Source of the DNA: Toxotes chatareus
Taxonomy: Eukaryota; Chordata; Actinopteri; Toxotidae
Reading direction: 5' to 3'
Assembly (NCBI GenBank): GCA_016801885.1
Contig: CM028895.1
Location: 16,388,001-16,452,000 of the forward strand
Length of the DNA: 64,000 nt
Shown: positions 10,601-23,367 of the stretch, one piece after another
Numbering within the stretch: position 1 is the first letter of the stretch
Layout of the letters: every line of letters begins with the position of its first letter
Notes under the pieces: model-generated
Database searches by the model: none
What the model was told of the DNA's origin: nothing
The model's input: only the letters and a program-made list of their open reading frames with translations
Program-made: the position numbers and the translations under genes

Positions 10601-13600
10601 GGTGTTAAAAGAGGGGGAAAGCAAATACCACACTGCACACTGCATGTGTATGTGTGTAGTGTGTGTCTTCTCTGTTTTTTTCTTTTCTTTACCTCTCACA
10701 CAATGCGCACACACAGAACCACACATACACACAACATGATGGCAAAAAATGAAGGAGAATGCTTGGATCTGTAGTTGTTTTCAGCCCCCGTGAACAAACA
10801 CAGGACGTCAATATCTCTCAAATGCCAAAGAAAACAACTAAGAGTCAATAGACTGTCCATGCACAGTAAAATACAAAACAGAAACGCATAAAAACAAGAC
10901 TGCTACTCATATTTGGCAAAAGAACAAATTTAAAAAAAAAAAGGCTTCAGCTCAGAGACTGTGCTTCTGTTACACATTAATTCCAACACTAATTAATTCA
11001 GTTTAGCATTTTATCATTTTTCATAACCAACATAAAATCTTGCCAAAACCAATTTTTAGATGCATTTATCCAAACATTCATGAAGTAAGCTGTTAACTCA
11101 GTACAGTTTAAGGTAGCACTTCATTCTCCATGTACATGTTTTGCTACTGAGGACAGTTTGCTGTTGTATCAATTCAAGTGGCTCACTGAATTTAACTTAA
11201 ATATATAGGTGCGTCTGAGGCTGCTGGGGTGGGGGCTGATGAGGATATACGACCACCAAGAATTACAGTACCCCCACGAAGAAATGATCAGCTGTTTGAC
11301 AGATGAAATCCTGTGTAATTGGCTTTATTTGGGTACTGTTTCTCCCTTTCCCAGTAATGCCTCCAAAGGTCATAGCATTCTTCTATGCATTGGAATAACC
11401 CGGGCAAATTCACGTTGTTCACTTCAGATATTTTTACTTACAGCAGTAAGAGTTAACGGAATCCGATGGGTATCTTTTAAAATTGCAGTCTTTTCAGCAT
11501 GAAATTTTCTGTTTGTGCTACCATCCCTCCACTGCAGCTTAACATGGAAACACTTTCTGGGCTGCTAAAAAGACTGTGTGTTTGGAAAATACCCACTGGA
11601 GTTGTCTAACTCAGACTGCTGAAGCCTCACATATATTAGGTTTAGTCTAGTTTGATTTAGTATGCTAGCAGCATGATCAAATGCATCATTTCATCATCAA
11701 AGAACCTGGTAAAAATGAACAAGAAACTCATGAATCTAAAGATGTTAGCCAGCCAGCAGCCAAGGTTTGTGTCCATCAGTGTTCATCTGTCTGCTCGTGC
11801 GTCCTATCTACCAGGCCTATCACAGCATTTTATTAAATCTGACTTTAAACATTTTTAATTGTTGTTGTTAGTGGGCAGTGCTTTTGAATCTTCAGGGGTG
11901 ATTTTTATGTGTCACAAGGCCACATCCACACTTGTTCATTTAATACCTATGTTATTTTATTCTTTCTTTTATAATAATTTAAATAATTTCATGGCATTTA
12001 CAAATTCCCCAGCCCCAACAATAAATAATTTAGCACCCAACAAGAAATCTCTGCTGCTGCCCCTTACAAAAATGGTTTGAGCCATAATAAATAAAGTGAA
12101 GCGATGCATCTGTACTATAATAGTTGTGGTAGTCCATGCACCTACAGTGTAGACGTACTTAAGACTAGTTAATGTAGTGTGTATTAGCTACTGTATTTGA
12201 TCCATGCTAGTTACTGGTTAATAGAGAGTTTATTCTTTTCCAGTCAACCAAGGAAGGTTGTGTAACTTCAGCAGGTGCCCTTCTCCTGCATGGATCAATG
12301 TTATAATTATTATTATTTAAAGGGCTCTGGTGGGAGGAAGCCATGCTATTTGCATCTTCAGTCTTCCACACAGGGGAGGAGAAGAAGAAGGTGTATTCTT
12401 TTGAGAAAGCAGAATCAAAGAGCTGGAATTATAAATGATACTCTGCTCTTGGTTGCTCATAATTAGAAGCTGCTGCCACTGGCAGAGTGTGTGCAAACAA
12501 CAAATGAGGCCTTTACAGATCAACCGGCCCTTTTTTGATGCCACTATCTGTGAAATGTGAGGTGCTGCGTGGTCCTATGAGCGGCAGAGCTGCAGCATGT
12601 ACATCAGAGTGACACTCTCCCTTGCTCATCGCCACCACCCCCCCTCCCTACACTCCTCCACTCTCTCTTTGTCTCCCCAGGCTTGCCGGTTGTTCATGAC
12701 CATCCATCTGCACCACTGATCAGGTGGTTTCAAACCATAGCTCTGACAAGCAGGCGTGGCTCCTCTGAAAGGTGCTTTTTGGTGTAATGGGGGAGATGGG
12801 GACAAGAGGTTGAGAGGAAAGCATCTATAGGTGTGTGCCTGTGTGTGTGCATGTGTGAGGGAATATTAATTGCCACGTTTGCCCTTCCCTGGGGTGCTTC
12901 GGGTCCAGACTGTCTGTTGCCTCTCAAGCGTGTTTGTAGTCTGCCAATTGCAGCTAGGGAGGTCACATGTTTTGACCCTCCAACAAAGAGTGATTAGAAA
13001 TGAGAGGCTTTCACCTACTGATGCCTTTTCGTGTCTCGTTTAAAAAAAAAAAGCAATTCTTTTGTTTTTCATGTGTCTAACATGGACCGTGGATCAGTGA
13101 TGAAAGAGTAAGGAATTGAACAGTGAACAGTGCTGAATAAGGAATACCTGAATTCCAAATCAAAAATTGATTTTCATACATGAATACAGCATCTGTTTAA
13201 GGGTTAATTCACACGCAAAAAAAAAATGTTTTGGTTTTATCTGTCCAGGTTTTATCCATCTCTGACATTTGTCTCTCCTCTCCAATTTGGATTTTTTTTG
13301 TGGTGCTCACAGCATTGAAAAATGAGATTTTGAAACAAGCAGGTGTTCTTTTTTTTATAATCTACACTGTGAACAACAGTGAACTGTTTCTTTTTTCATT
13401 ACTTTCTACTCAGAAACAAATGTCTGCTTTATTCACAAGAATAAAGTGGTAAGCAGAGTGCTGATTCCTTAAATTAACTGGCTCTCTGTTGAACAGATGT
13501 TATTTACTATATAATGATAATAATTTTAATAATATGTTCATATAATTGTGTAATGGAATTATTATATACACTGATCTGATTTTACGGTGACTTTATAACT

Positions 13601-14090
13601 GTAGTTTGTAAATTTGTGAGGTGGAAGAAATATTAGAAACACTTTTTCCCTATAATACTGTAAACTGCAACAATACACATTCTCAAAAATGACTATAAAA
13701 AGAAGCTGAATCAACTCACAAACAGCTCAGGAAGTAGTATTAATAAAAACTGAACATGTATTAAGTAGGGTAACAATAGTTATTGCAGTTCCCTTTGCAT
13801 TTGCATTATGTTTTTTTTTTCCCTAATCTTGTCATCCATGTCAAATGGGTCAGTAACAGCCAACCACTCGCAGGCTCAGTGTTGACATGATATTAAGAGA
13901 TACTCCCACCGATATACTATGACACATACCCAACCAGGTGACTGAACATCATAGTTTTTATTTCTTAAAGGAAAAAAAAAAGACTGGGAGAAGCGACCTT
14001 TGCTTGGTTGTTTCCATGATCTCTAGTAGATTTTTCACTTGTTACCTGAGCATTTCTCCACACTGGAATCATTTGTTTTTTATATATGGA
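10601..14090. other. Intergenic stretch with three possible regulatory islands
   Basis: No exon was found. Filler is broken by GT-rich DNA (10640-10735) and poly-A runs. Three more complex islands stand out: 11209-11570, with TTTGACAGATGAAAT (a MEIS/TGIF-like TGACAG word) and the frame of a 97-codon ORF that has no other support; 12290-12560, with an octamer ATTTGCAT (12348-12355); and 12855-12985. Another octamer lies at 13799-13806. Confidence 0.5.
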
Positions 14091-14093
14091 GAT

Positions 14094-14120
14094 GGGGGGG
14101 GGGGGGGGTGGGGTGGGGGG
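14094..14120 (+). repeat. G15-T-G4-T-G6 guanine run
   Basis: Uninterrupted run of 15 G, then T, four G, T and six G. It satisfies the G-quadruplex pattern on the plus strand and is a likely site of sequencing error or length polymorphism. It separates AT-rich filler from the complex block that follows. Confidence 0.85.
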
Positions 14121-14310
14121 TTTCAAAGCCCAAGTTTCTGACAGATGGTAGGAGCCAGTGCCAGCGTAGGCCTGGGCGAGAGGCCGGGTACAAGGTGGGC
14201 CCGAGTGAGAGACAAACCACACACAGCTAATCTGGCACACCATCAAACCTCTTGGCAGCTCTCCGAGGGTAACAATTACCGAAGCAAGGTGCTGTAGAGC
14301 CACCGCTTTG
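14121..14310. promoter_or_regulatory. Candidate conserved non-coding block
   Basis: GC-balanced unique sequence (GTAGGAGCCAGTGCCAGCG, CTAATCTGGCACACC, GGTAACAATTACCGAAG) with several CpGs, unlike its AT-rich surroundings. The word GGTAACAATTACC is a near palindrome. Frames on both strands are open for 63-112 codons, but I see no start, splice site or family. Confidence 0.3.
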
Positions 14311-15160
14311 AAAATGAAATGAAATGAGTTTTTCCTCCACTGTTACATTCAGTACAGAAATGCTGATTACCTTTCAAATGTGGATGTGGTTTCCTTTGTT
14401 CCTAATCCACTGAGAAATATAAAGCAGAATCGACAGACAGACAGAAAGAGAAAGGGCTGCTTTGTGTTGTGCTTCACTGTTTAACATTTACTCACTTCAA
14501 ATCTCTGCCTTGAATAGTCAGCAGTATTCTTGGTTTAAGGGCTGCAGGGGAGACAGAAGCGTTCAGTGAAAAACTTGAGCTAAAAATGCTGGTTTGGGTA
14601 CAGACAGGGCTGACTGTAATGAGGCACCGAGGGGCCCTGTCAGACCGGAGACAAAAGACCCCACTGGAGTCCTTCACACTCGCAGGGGAGAAGTGCCAAT
14701 TCTTCTGTCCTCCCCCTCTGGGTTTGATACTCTGAGTGGCTCTGTTCTACTCTTAGCTACTGATCAATACGTCCTGTTCTACTCTTTTCTGGTCAGCTTG
14801 TCACTGAGCCCGTGGGGAAATGTGAAGAAATGGCAGAGTTCCATAAAGCAGCTGTGGCCCCCCATCAGCTGCCAGGCACTGCTACCCAACATCTGTTTTT
14901 GTATGAGCATCATGTTGCCCACAAGGAGCCGTGACTGAGGACTGAGAACCAGTAAGGAATGATACAGGTTACAGAGCGTGACTGCGGTATTCAAAACATG
15001 TATATCTTCATGTAAGCATTATGTTCAAATTTAGCATTACAATTTGTCTAATCTAATTACAAGTTGACATAGTACACAAAGTAGCACAACATAGCACAAA
15101 TGCCTGCTAGATTAACCATTAAAAGTTAATTTTTGGTCATACTAGAAGCATGGCTCTAGG
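14311..15160. other. Intergenic sequence, nothing firm
   Basis: The region 14590-14940 has an open frame of 114 codons on the plus strand and an overlapping minus-strand frame. Neither shows splice sites or a recognisable domain. The rest is AT-rich. Confidence 0.55.
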
Positions 15161-15161
15161 A

Positions 15162-15428
15162 CAGCAGTGTCTGTCAGTTGGTCCACCACTTTATTCCAGA
15201 CTATTGTATGGGTTGCCATAAAATTGTGAACACACATTAATATCACACTTAGGATTTTGGATGAATGGTAATAACTCTGGTGATCCCTGACATTGTTATC
15301 TAGTGTCATCATCAGGTCAAAATATAAATTTGCTTTCCTGTCTGTCTAAATACCTTCAAAACTAATGACAATCTCATCATCCTCAGCTGTACTTTGCGTT
15401 CAGTGCAAATTAGTAAATGCTAACACAG
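15162..15428 (+). repeat. Dispersed percomorph repeat, middle and 3' portion
   Basis: Recognisable landmarks in order are GTCAGTTGGTCCACCACTTT, GGGTTGCCATAAAATT, GATGAATGGTAATAACTCTG, CATCATCAGGTCAAAATATA, ACCTTCAAAACTAATGACA and CTCAGCTGTACTTTGCGTT. I recall this order from a repeat that is very common in percomorph genomes. A second piece at 40239-40425 shares the GATGAAT..TAACT..TGAT..CCTGACAT segment. It is non-coding and decayed. Confidence 0.65.
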
Positions 15429-15429
15429 T

Positions 15430-17840
15430 CAGTCAGTTGTTGCCATGTGTGAGAATTTCAAAAACATTTCTATTGGACTTAAAAAACAAAATATTGTCAC
15501 CCAATGTAATCCGGGGTTTCCAACATTTCCATCGTTCTCTGACAAAATAGAGGATCTCATTACTGGAAACTCCAGTGAACAGCTCTCGAAGCACGAAACT
15601 CGAGTGCAGACAAAATCTACATAAAAGTGCCCCCAAACCACATTGAAGGACTGCCTAGTCAACTTTTTTAGTTTTGCTTATAGTCCCAGACACATTTGGA
15701 TACAGTTCATTCAGTTCATGCCAAACAACTGGGACAAGGTTGTGAAGTCTGTACCTGAGGCAAGGTACCAAAAAGCCAGTGCCAGCTCTATAGCCAAGCG
15801 TCAGCATACATTCTTTCCATTTTTGCACTGATTGCATATTTCACAATACGTCATCTAAAGCAAATATCAGGACAGGACCCCAGTCACAAAACCAATGCAT
15901 TATTCACTGACCATGGATCCAAGAACGTCATCATATCACTGCACACAGTGTCCATCATTTCAATCTAGCCGAGTCATTTAATCGAATTATCTTACAGCAA
16001 GTGGAAAACAAAATGAGCCAGAGGTGTGAGATTTCATTTGTTTCTGTACATCATACAGTATAACACTGTCGTTGTCTAATGCCATCATGAAACACAGATG
16101 TCAGCACCGTGTGAGCCTGATTGCCGCTAATTTTTTTTCACAGTATTATGTGATATTAAGTGAATCAGTTCATCACTATGATTATTTTAATGAATGCTGG
16201 CTTGTCCTAAAACAGGCAGGCCTGCTGTGTAATTCAGTGTAATGTTGAAGCTGGTGGCAGTGCTCCACAGTGAAGGTATACTAATAAAATGATCACTGAT
16301 TATTGGTCATTGATTTTATGGAAAACTAATTACTGATCAAACCTGCTTCAGTATATGAAGCAGTGACGTATGTCAAAGGATGTGTGATATGTTTGCTTTT
16401 GAAAAATGGAGCAATGCATTGAAATCAGGTTGATTAAAGGTTTTCCAAACCATTTGGCAGAGCACATTTTGAGTTGTGATATCTTGTTGAAAAATGTAAC
16501 TCAACCTGACTGAGTCATCTCTAACACTCTGTTGACGTATGTCAGTCCCCCCAAAAAATCCCCAGGGTGCACTGCATTTTCTGATTTCAGCTGACGTCTT
16601 CAGTGACAGAACAATCATTCTTGGCATGTGGGCTGTTTAAGGTGGATAACACATGATCATATCTATAGATTTTAATTTAGTCTGGGTTAAGGTGGCTGTC
16701 TTAACATAACATAAATGAATACCTCTTGAAAAGTCTAGTGATTTTGTAATATTGAACCAATTGTATATATGTTGAAATTATTGTATCAGTATGTTTTTCA
16801 TGTTTTTAGATGTTTCCCTTGAAAATACAGTGGCTAATCAGGTAAATCCAGGATGATACTACTAATGATAGTAACAATGAAAATGCAAAGCCAAATGTAA
16901 GCACAAGAAGGGTTGTGGATATTGACAGACCTCACTCTGATAACCAGAATCAGCCTCATTTTTTTCCAATACTGTATTTCCAGATTGAAGAGTATGGAAA
17001 ATACTTTAAACTTGTTTACTTGTGTTTAAATACATGCCAGTAATGGAGATCCATAATCAGAACACTGCTGTGCTGTTGCACAAGCAACAAGCAAGATGAA
17101 GCGTCAGAGATATGTAATTAAAGAAATGTTTTTTTTTACTTGACTTTAATCTGAAAAATCTAAGCTGAAATTGCACTTTAACTGTAAGAATATTTGAATA
17201 TTGGATGAAAGTGTAAACACTTATCTCGCTTATCCGATAAACTCTTAAAGACTGATGCAATCTCTGTAGAGTTTTACACTTTCCTGCTACTCAGGGCCAA
17301 AAGCTCTCCCCAAAAAAGTCTGATCCAGTGTCTGTGTCAACGCCAGTCAAATGTTTGTGTTATTTTTGTAGCTAAATGCTACAGTTTAAGGGCCCTTTTG
17401 CCATCTCGCTTTACAGAAAGTGGTAAACTGTGAACAGAGGTGCATCTGAAAAAAAAAAAAACAGTGTTGTTGAGTCACAGTGTTAAAAATACTCCTGTGC
17501 CCTCCCTCAGCTGAAGTCAGATGGATATACGGAGAGAGGAGACTTGGGAAGAAGACAGAAGACCTGAAATAGCCTCCTGAAATAGCCTGAAGCATCCAGG
17601 GAAAGAGCCCTGCCTCTGCCTGCTGTTAATTCCTCTCTGTCCTTGAATGTGTGTTGTCATGTGAGAGTGTATAGAAATAGATGTGTGCGTTTGTGTTTAC
17701 TCTCCCACAACTGCTTTTCCTTTCCTCCTCTCCTCTGATTTGATTTAAATAAAAGCCACCCAGTTAAATTGAAGTGTCAGGGTGAAAATCCAAAATGTGT
17801 GTAAGTGAAACAGGATTTTTATGAGTAAACATTTCATTCC
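15430..17840. other. Intergenic stretch, no gene seen
   Basis: Mostly AT-rich. The part 16080-16300 is more complex and could be regulatory. At 17563-17588 a 13-base word CCTGAAATAGCCT is duplicated in tandem. Overlapping short frames at 15365-15837 on both strands have no supporting signals. Confidence 0.55.
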
Positions 17841-17849
17841 TGTACACTC

Positions 17850-18030
17850 TCACTCATGTTTATTCATTTATGGCGAGGCTATGAAGTAATGCTTCGTTTT
17901 GGTTGCTTGCACTATTCATTAGCTTGTGTATTGCCCGAGGTGTAGCCACTTATAATGGTTGTGGAGCAGTGTTGGCAGTCATGTTATTGACAGAACCATA
18001 TGGATTTCATTTCAAATTCATCACGCCAAC
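17850..18030. promoter_or_regulatory. Candidate conserved non-coding block
   Basis: Unique, complex sequence (GTTTATTCATTTATGGCGAG, CACTATTCATTAGCTTG, CACTTATAATGG) with TTAT and ATTA homeodomain-like words and no repeats, between AT-rich filler and a GT microsatellite. Confidence 0.3.
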
Positions 18031-18140
18031 CCGAGAAAAAAAGATCCACAAGAGCGTGTCTTTGTGTGGTGGGGAGGCATCGTAGGTCCTCCATGAGAGA
18101 AAGTAAGAAACAAAGAGGGAGAAACAATGAGGGAGCAAAA

Positions 18141-18184
18141 GTGTGTGCTTGTGCTTGTGCTTGTGCGTGTGCGTGTGTGTGTGC
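18141..18184. repeat. Compound GT / GTGCTT microsatellite
   Basis: Three GTGCTT hexamers followed by GTGCGT and (GT)n. The short frames through it on both strands (giving CACACA and AQAQAQ-like peptides) are artefacts of the repeat. Confidence 0.85.
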
Positions 18185-18189
18185 CTTAG

Positions 18190-19125
18190 CTCTCAATTCC
18201 ATCCTATCTATTTTGGGGGGAATTGTTTTAGAGACACTGCCATTTCTGGATGCCATCATCACTCAAGCAACCCAAGGTCTCAGCCGTGAGATGTTGCCAT
18301 ACATCAAGGTACTGTTGATCAATATTGATTGATCTGTGCAACTTGAGGGAATATCAGTGCCCATCTCTGCCTCGCACACCCTTCTGTTTATGTAATTAAT
18401 ATGGAAGACAAGTAGTAACTCAGCCATAACTTTTTAACCTTGCAGAAAGCCCCAATAAATCACCAGCAGGGACATCAGACGAATTGAGCTGGCAGGTTAC
18501 TGCAGTCTTGCTCTGAGCTGTGTGGGAACAAGCTAACATTTTCCCCTCATACTTCGGTTATGAATAAAGTCCAGTATCTACATGGGTCACCTGATACCTC
18601 CTTAGCATCCATTTCTTTGCCACATTTGTTTAAAGCAGAGGAGCCAGATATACTTTTCTGCAGGGATTTGGTGTGTGAAGGAATGAGCTGGAGGTTCTTT
18701 CTGGTTTGAGGTTTTGGGAAAGATCTTGTTCTCATTCTCCAGCATGACCCGCTGGAGTTGCTCTCAAAGGATAATAACAGTTATTTTCAAAATACGTTTT
18801 TTATTTTTCTCGGTTTTGCCATTGTGCCAATCAATTATGATAAGAATTATGTCAGTTGTTTCCCTGTTGAGTTGCAACATAACCGAACAACATCCAAACC
18901 ATGTAACGCTATGCTGCAATTAGACCTGTCTGCTTCTGATTTTTTTTAATAGTCTGAAAAGTTAGTACATTGTGATTTTATCATGTGATATGAACGTGTT
19001 GCAGCAACAAAATGTCACATCCTCTAAATTCCTTATTTATGATGCCCCTATTATAAGGAATAATAACATAGCAGTGCGTGTTGCTTACAGCCATGTAATG
19101 ATATGAACAGTGTGTCACTGTTAAG
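18190..19125. other. Intergenic sequence
   Basis: No gene seen. Sequence near 18560-18730 is complex and could be regulatory; the remainder is AT-rich. Confidence 0.5.
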
Positions 19126-19129
19126 TGTG

Positions 19130-19305
19130 TTTAAAGGGGCACTCCACAAATTTTACACTAAAAAATTAGGTTTTGCCTCATGAAAAATACAAACAAAACC
19201 TATCCATTAGCTATACTGCTCTCTACTCTTTTCAGGGTGGGCTGGAGTCAGTCCCAGCTGACACTGGGCGAGTGGCCAGACACACGTGGACAGGTCACCA
19301 CCAAG
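19130..19305 (+). repeat. Remnants of two common fish repeats
   Basis: TTTAAAGGGGCACTCCACAAA and TTTTACACT (19130-19161) resemble one frequent percomorph repeat. TATCCATTAGCTATACTGCT and then GGCTGGAGTCAGTCCCAGC, TGACACTGGGCGAG and TGGACAGGTCACC (19200-19300) match the well-known teleost tail that runs from CCATTATCTATACCGC through AGCTGACA to GGACAGGTCGCC. Both are diverged. Confidence 0.6.
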
Positions 19306-20029
19306 TTTATTCTGTGCAACATCTGCATCTTCAGGTATTGTGGTGAATCTATAGCACAGATATTTTGGGATAAAATAATTGGCCTAAAATTTTCCAGCCT
19401 TTCTATGTGTTTTACAGTTGTCTAACCTGCAAACTTTAAACCTTTTTTTCTCAGCTTCACTGCCTCTGTAATTACTGCACTCTGTTTTTGTAGGACAGAA
19501 TTGCGGTTGCATGAATAAATCAAGATATACTGTGTTCCACTGAAATGAACTATGGGAAATGTATTGATCAACTGTGTCTGAAGCTTCACCCAGATCAGGC
19601 CCAGAATCACAGCTTCTGCATCATACATTTTAACCATTCTTTTTTTTTTCTTTAATTCTATCATTTGTTATTCCCACAACTTTATGGAAGAAAAACATTA
19701 AATTTCAAGTTACATAGCAACTTCACATTATTCTTACAATGTGTTGTCAGGTGAAAGTCAGATCTGATCTTTTTTTTTTTTTTACAGTTAAAACTTTTAC
19801 TTATTTTCTTTTTTCAAACTTTGACTTTGACTTCTACAAAAAGTTGAAGATAAAGTTTGCACAGGCTTTAAAGTAACAGCAGAACTTTATTCAGGAATAT
19901 TTTGTCTTGAACTAACCAGAAAAGTTATTTACATTTTTCCCTTTGGAGTTTTTGTAATGCTCTCTATTTGTGATGGTAATGTTTCCTGTTTTATCAGGGT
20001 CAAGTGATGAGATTTAGTTTTCATGTTAT

Positions 20030-20780
20030 CCTGCAGTCAGGATAATAATGAGCCATAATTCCTCTGTACAGTTTGTGCTGCCTCATGCAAAGCACGCGCG
20101 GCTGAGAGATACTAAATAGGAATGGATTCTGTCTGAAACAATTCCAACAACACCTGTTCGGCTGCTGATTCAGCCCACTTCCAGCAATCATTACTTCTGT
20201 ATGCATTTCAGACTAATTCCATCACATACACACCACAGAGTGCTGAACTCTTTTCTGCCTGCATCATGTATTAATTGGGGAAGGGCCAGCGCTCAGACTG
20301 ATTTTAATCATTTTCTTCACTGAAAAAAAAATAAATATTTTTTTTACTTGTTCTGGATTTTTTTTCATTGCAGAGACAGAACACATGTGGTTATTATTCC
20401 TTTCAGTACTCAGAAAATTGATGCAAAATTGTTTACTTCATTTAGGCGGCGGAGTCCACTGTTAATTGCATTCATTCGCAAAGGCCTCTTTCATATGTCA
20501 AAGGGTGGAAGAAACAAATTACATTCTCTTTTTTTATGGATGAGTGCCACTTCTTTTGGTGCATGAACATTTTAGGTCAGCAAATTCTCTCCGTTTTTAT
20601 GCAAATGTTTTAATTTGGCACATTTTAGATGACATCTGTTAGACCAACACGATGCAAATGTTGTGGGCTGTCCAAAGCATTTCATTAGCCACTGGTTAAT
20701 CGTGTCTTCCATCCACACCCGTCATGTGAAAGCATGTGGGGAGGATGTTGACTGAGGTAATAAATAATCCATGATTGTAG
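20030..20780. promoter_or_regulatory. Candidate regulatory block with two POU octamers
   Basis: Two neighbouring complex stretches (20030-20225 and 20440-20780) without repeats. The second carries ATGCAAATGTT twice (20599-20609 and 20652-20662), giving two POU octamers 53 bases apart in the same orientation, along with TTAATTGCATTCATTCGC and GGTTAATCG words. Function is inferred from composition and motifs only. Confidence 0.4.
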
Positions 20781-22690
20781 CTTAGCTGACATCCACCCAG
20801 TGAAAAATAAGAGAACTAGTGCTTAAGCATAACATATTCAAAAACTGTTTAAAACATTTTAAGAAACTTGTTTCTTTCTGTTCTCTCACTTTCACTTTGC
20901 AATGCAAAGCAAATGTCATTGTAAATTTACACACTAATGATTAACAATATTAGCAGGTAGCATGTCAACATGTATGGAATATTTTCAAACTCTTTCTCTT
21001 ATATAGGTTAAATGTTGCTTTTTATCCCAGTGCTGCTCAGTGTTCTAATCAGAATACATTCATTAGTGCACAGAGGCAGGGTAAACTGGTCTTTTATTAA
21101 TTGCCCTCCTGTGGATGCAATGTAATTTTCACTGGGGGTGGGCTGAGCTTAACTAGCCGGAGTGAGTGATACATTGGGTTCATGATGGTCTTTTGCCCTG
21201 GGTGTGGCCTTACAGGCTACATACAGGCTGCTCTACCTCTTTGTGGATGGTTGATGGGGCCTGTATATTCTCATAAAAAGAAACTGGAAGCAGTCAAACA
21301 CTATAGTATAGCACAGGGCTCTTAAGTAAAGCTGCACATAGAAGTAAAGATGACAATCTAGGGGGCAAACCTTCCCCTTTGCCTGGATAAGCCTGATACC
21401 ACAGTCATCATGGGGCCTGGGCTCATATTTGTTAAATGTCTAATTCCTAGAAAAGTTTGTGTAGGATCAAATATTCTAGGTTGCTAAATTATGTTTGCTA
21501 GCTTATGGATTGTATAAGCAAAAATATGATGCTAATGAAACAGTTTAAGTCTCATGATGATATTTACCCATCAGCCATTCGTTTAACACTGTAAGCAAAC
21601 ACTAGAAACCACTTGTGCAGCTTGAACAATAAATCTATACACAATTTAAAGTAGTGATTTACCCTAGCTGTGTGTCATATCCCAGTCAGCCCTATCCAAT
21701 CATTATTTCTCTCTGTTCTATTGGTGTTTTCATTCATCCTGCATCTCTGAGCTCATCTCAGAGCACAGCGTCCACCTCAAACATTAATGGGCACATTTTA
21801 AACTGATTACTTACATGTAACTAAACCTGACTATATTTCTTTTGATTATTGTTGATATTTATTGGGGTTAAACCAAAATTATATTTTATAATCTCAGATC
21901 CAAGCAACATTTTTTCTTTAACTAGTGCCATGTTTATGCATGCTCACTAATAATTCCTCAGATTTCAGTCTCCCAGTGATGTACCATACTGTAAGAAACT
22001 GTTATCACTAATTTGCTAATAAGTCTGATAAAAAGCTTTTACTCCTTGTCCAAAAAGCAGAACCAAGCACAAATCACTTTGTGAATTTTTAGCCAGGTAA
22101 CTCATTCCCTACCCTGATGTATAAATGCTGCAGTACATGTTGTATATCCACAGAGAAACTGGTATTTATGAAGAAGAGAGTCCGCTGGGCTGGGCTGAGT
22201 CATATCTATTAATGTAGTGAAGACAATAATAACATCAAAGAGGGAAAAACAATACTTTCAACCACACCAGTAGAGTCCATTAGCTCTCAGTACAGGTTCA
22301 GATTATTGTTAAATATGGACAGATCCTGTTTCTAGCAAGCACATTACACTGTCACTCTTATCACACAAACAAGACTCAAACATAGTGTTTAGTATGATGA
22401 AATGACAGTATGAAGCAACGGCAACTGATGTTTGCAGCAGAGATTGTAAATGCAAGAAAGAGAAAGTGAAATAGTCTGGCCAGTGGCCTCGTTTGCTGTT
22501 TATTTTATTTATTCATTTATCTATTGAGACTGTTCTCCAAAACTACCTGTATCAGATAGGTACAGGCTGAGTCAATTTTCTTTCTAAAGTTTGGTGGAAG
22601 CTCAGGAATATTAGCAATTTTGCTTAAAGTCCGGAAAACAGGACAATGAACAACAGCCTGGAACAAGAACATTAACATCTACAAGGATAT
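20781..22690. other. Intergenic AT-rich stretch
   Basis: No exon or known repeat seen. Small GC patches occur at 21125-21250 and 21390-21425. Confidence 0.55.
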
Positions 22691-22694
22691 TTTT

Positions 22695-22902
22695 CAGAAA
22701 TCAATGTGAAACCCACTGGACTGTGCATCAGCCAGTTAGCTTATTGCTCTTCAATATGAAGATCCCCCTGTTCAGTAGCTACCACAATAAAAACAGCATT
22801 ATTTGCATTTATGGATTTTCTCCCAGCACTGTGCACCAGTGTGTCATGTTCTCGCTGGGGGTAAAAGAACATTATTCATAGTCTCAATGTGGCCTCACCA
22901 CA
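22695..22902 (+). promoter_or_regulatory. Duplicated non-coding block, copy 1
   Basis: This block and 23368-23584 share in order CAGAAATCAATG, ACCCACT, TATGAAG.TCC, CCACA, ATTTGCATTTATGGATTTTC (22801-22820), TGTGTCATG.TCT, ATTCATAGTCT and a final ACCACA. The best-kept core contains the POU octamer ATTTGCAT (22801-22808). Such duplicated complex sequence is unusual for ordinary transposon debris and suggests an old tandem duplication of a regulatory element, although an unknown repeat family is possible. Confidence 0.5.
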
Positions 22903-23032
22903 GCGAATAGCTCTATGCAAACCATTTACAGATATTTAGGTTTTCAGGAGCCGGGAAGGGTGTTGAATGATGATATACTGTAACATGGTCGGATAGAGGC
23001 ACAAAACTCCAGCCTCATACATTAAAACATTA

Positions 23033-23062
23033 AACATTAAATCCGTGACTGGATTTAATGTT
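23033..23062. repeat. Perfect 12-bp stem inverted repeat
   Basis: AACATTAAATCC (23033-23044) and GGATTTAATGTT (23051-23062) pair exactly around GTGACT. It lies between the two copies of the duplicated block and is preceded by two further CATTAAA words. Confidence 0.8.
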
Positions 23063-23303
23063 GTGACTGATCGGTGTATAATTTGTAATACTTAACGTGA
23101 ATGGCAAAGAAGAAAAGTAAAGGTACGCCATGCAACTTTGAGTTGTAATTTTTTCTTCAGATTAAAAAATGGAAACATCCATGTATCATAATAACACTGT
23201 CAAGTCCAGTCTTGCCACCTATAATATGAGAATTCCTGCTTGGTTATTGTGCAAAAAAACAACAGGATTTGCATCAGCAAAAATGACATGACATCCCAAA
23301 AAA

Positions 23304-23316
23304 ATATATATATATA
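23304..23316. repeat. (TA)n microsatellite
   Basis: Short ATATATATATATA run in AT-rich DNA directly before copy 2 of the duplicated block. Confidence 0.75.
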
Positions 23317-23367
23317 AATATGGATTTATATATCTACATATAAGCAAATCAACATCAAGGCCTTTGC

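Noticed and set aside
14039..14303. Overlapping frames of 63-112 codons around the G-run
   Set aside because: They encode homopolymer glycine or proline from the G15 tract and have no splice or domain support.
18000..18332. 110-codon frame with alternating alanine and cysteine
   Set aside because: The peptide pattern is produced by the GTGCTT/GT microsatellite at 18141-18184.
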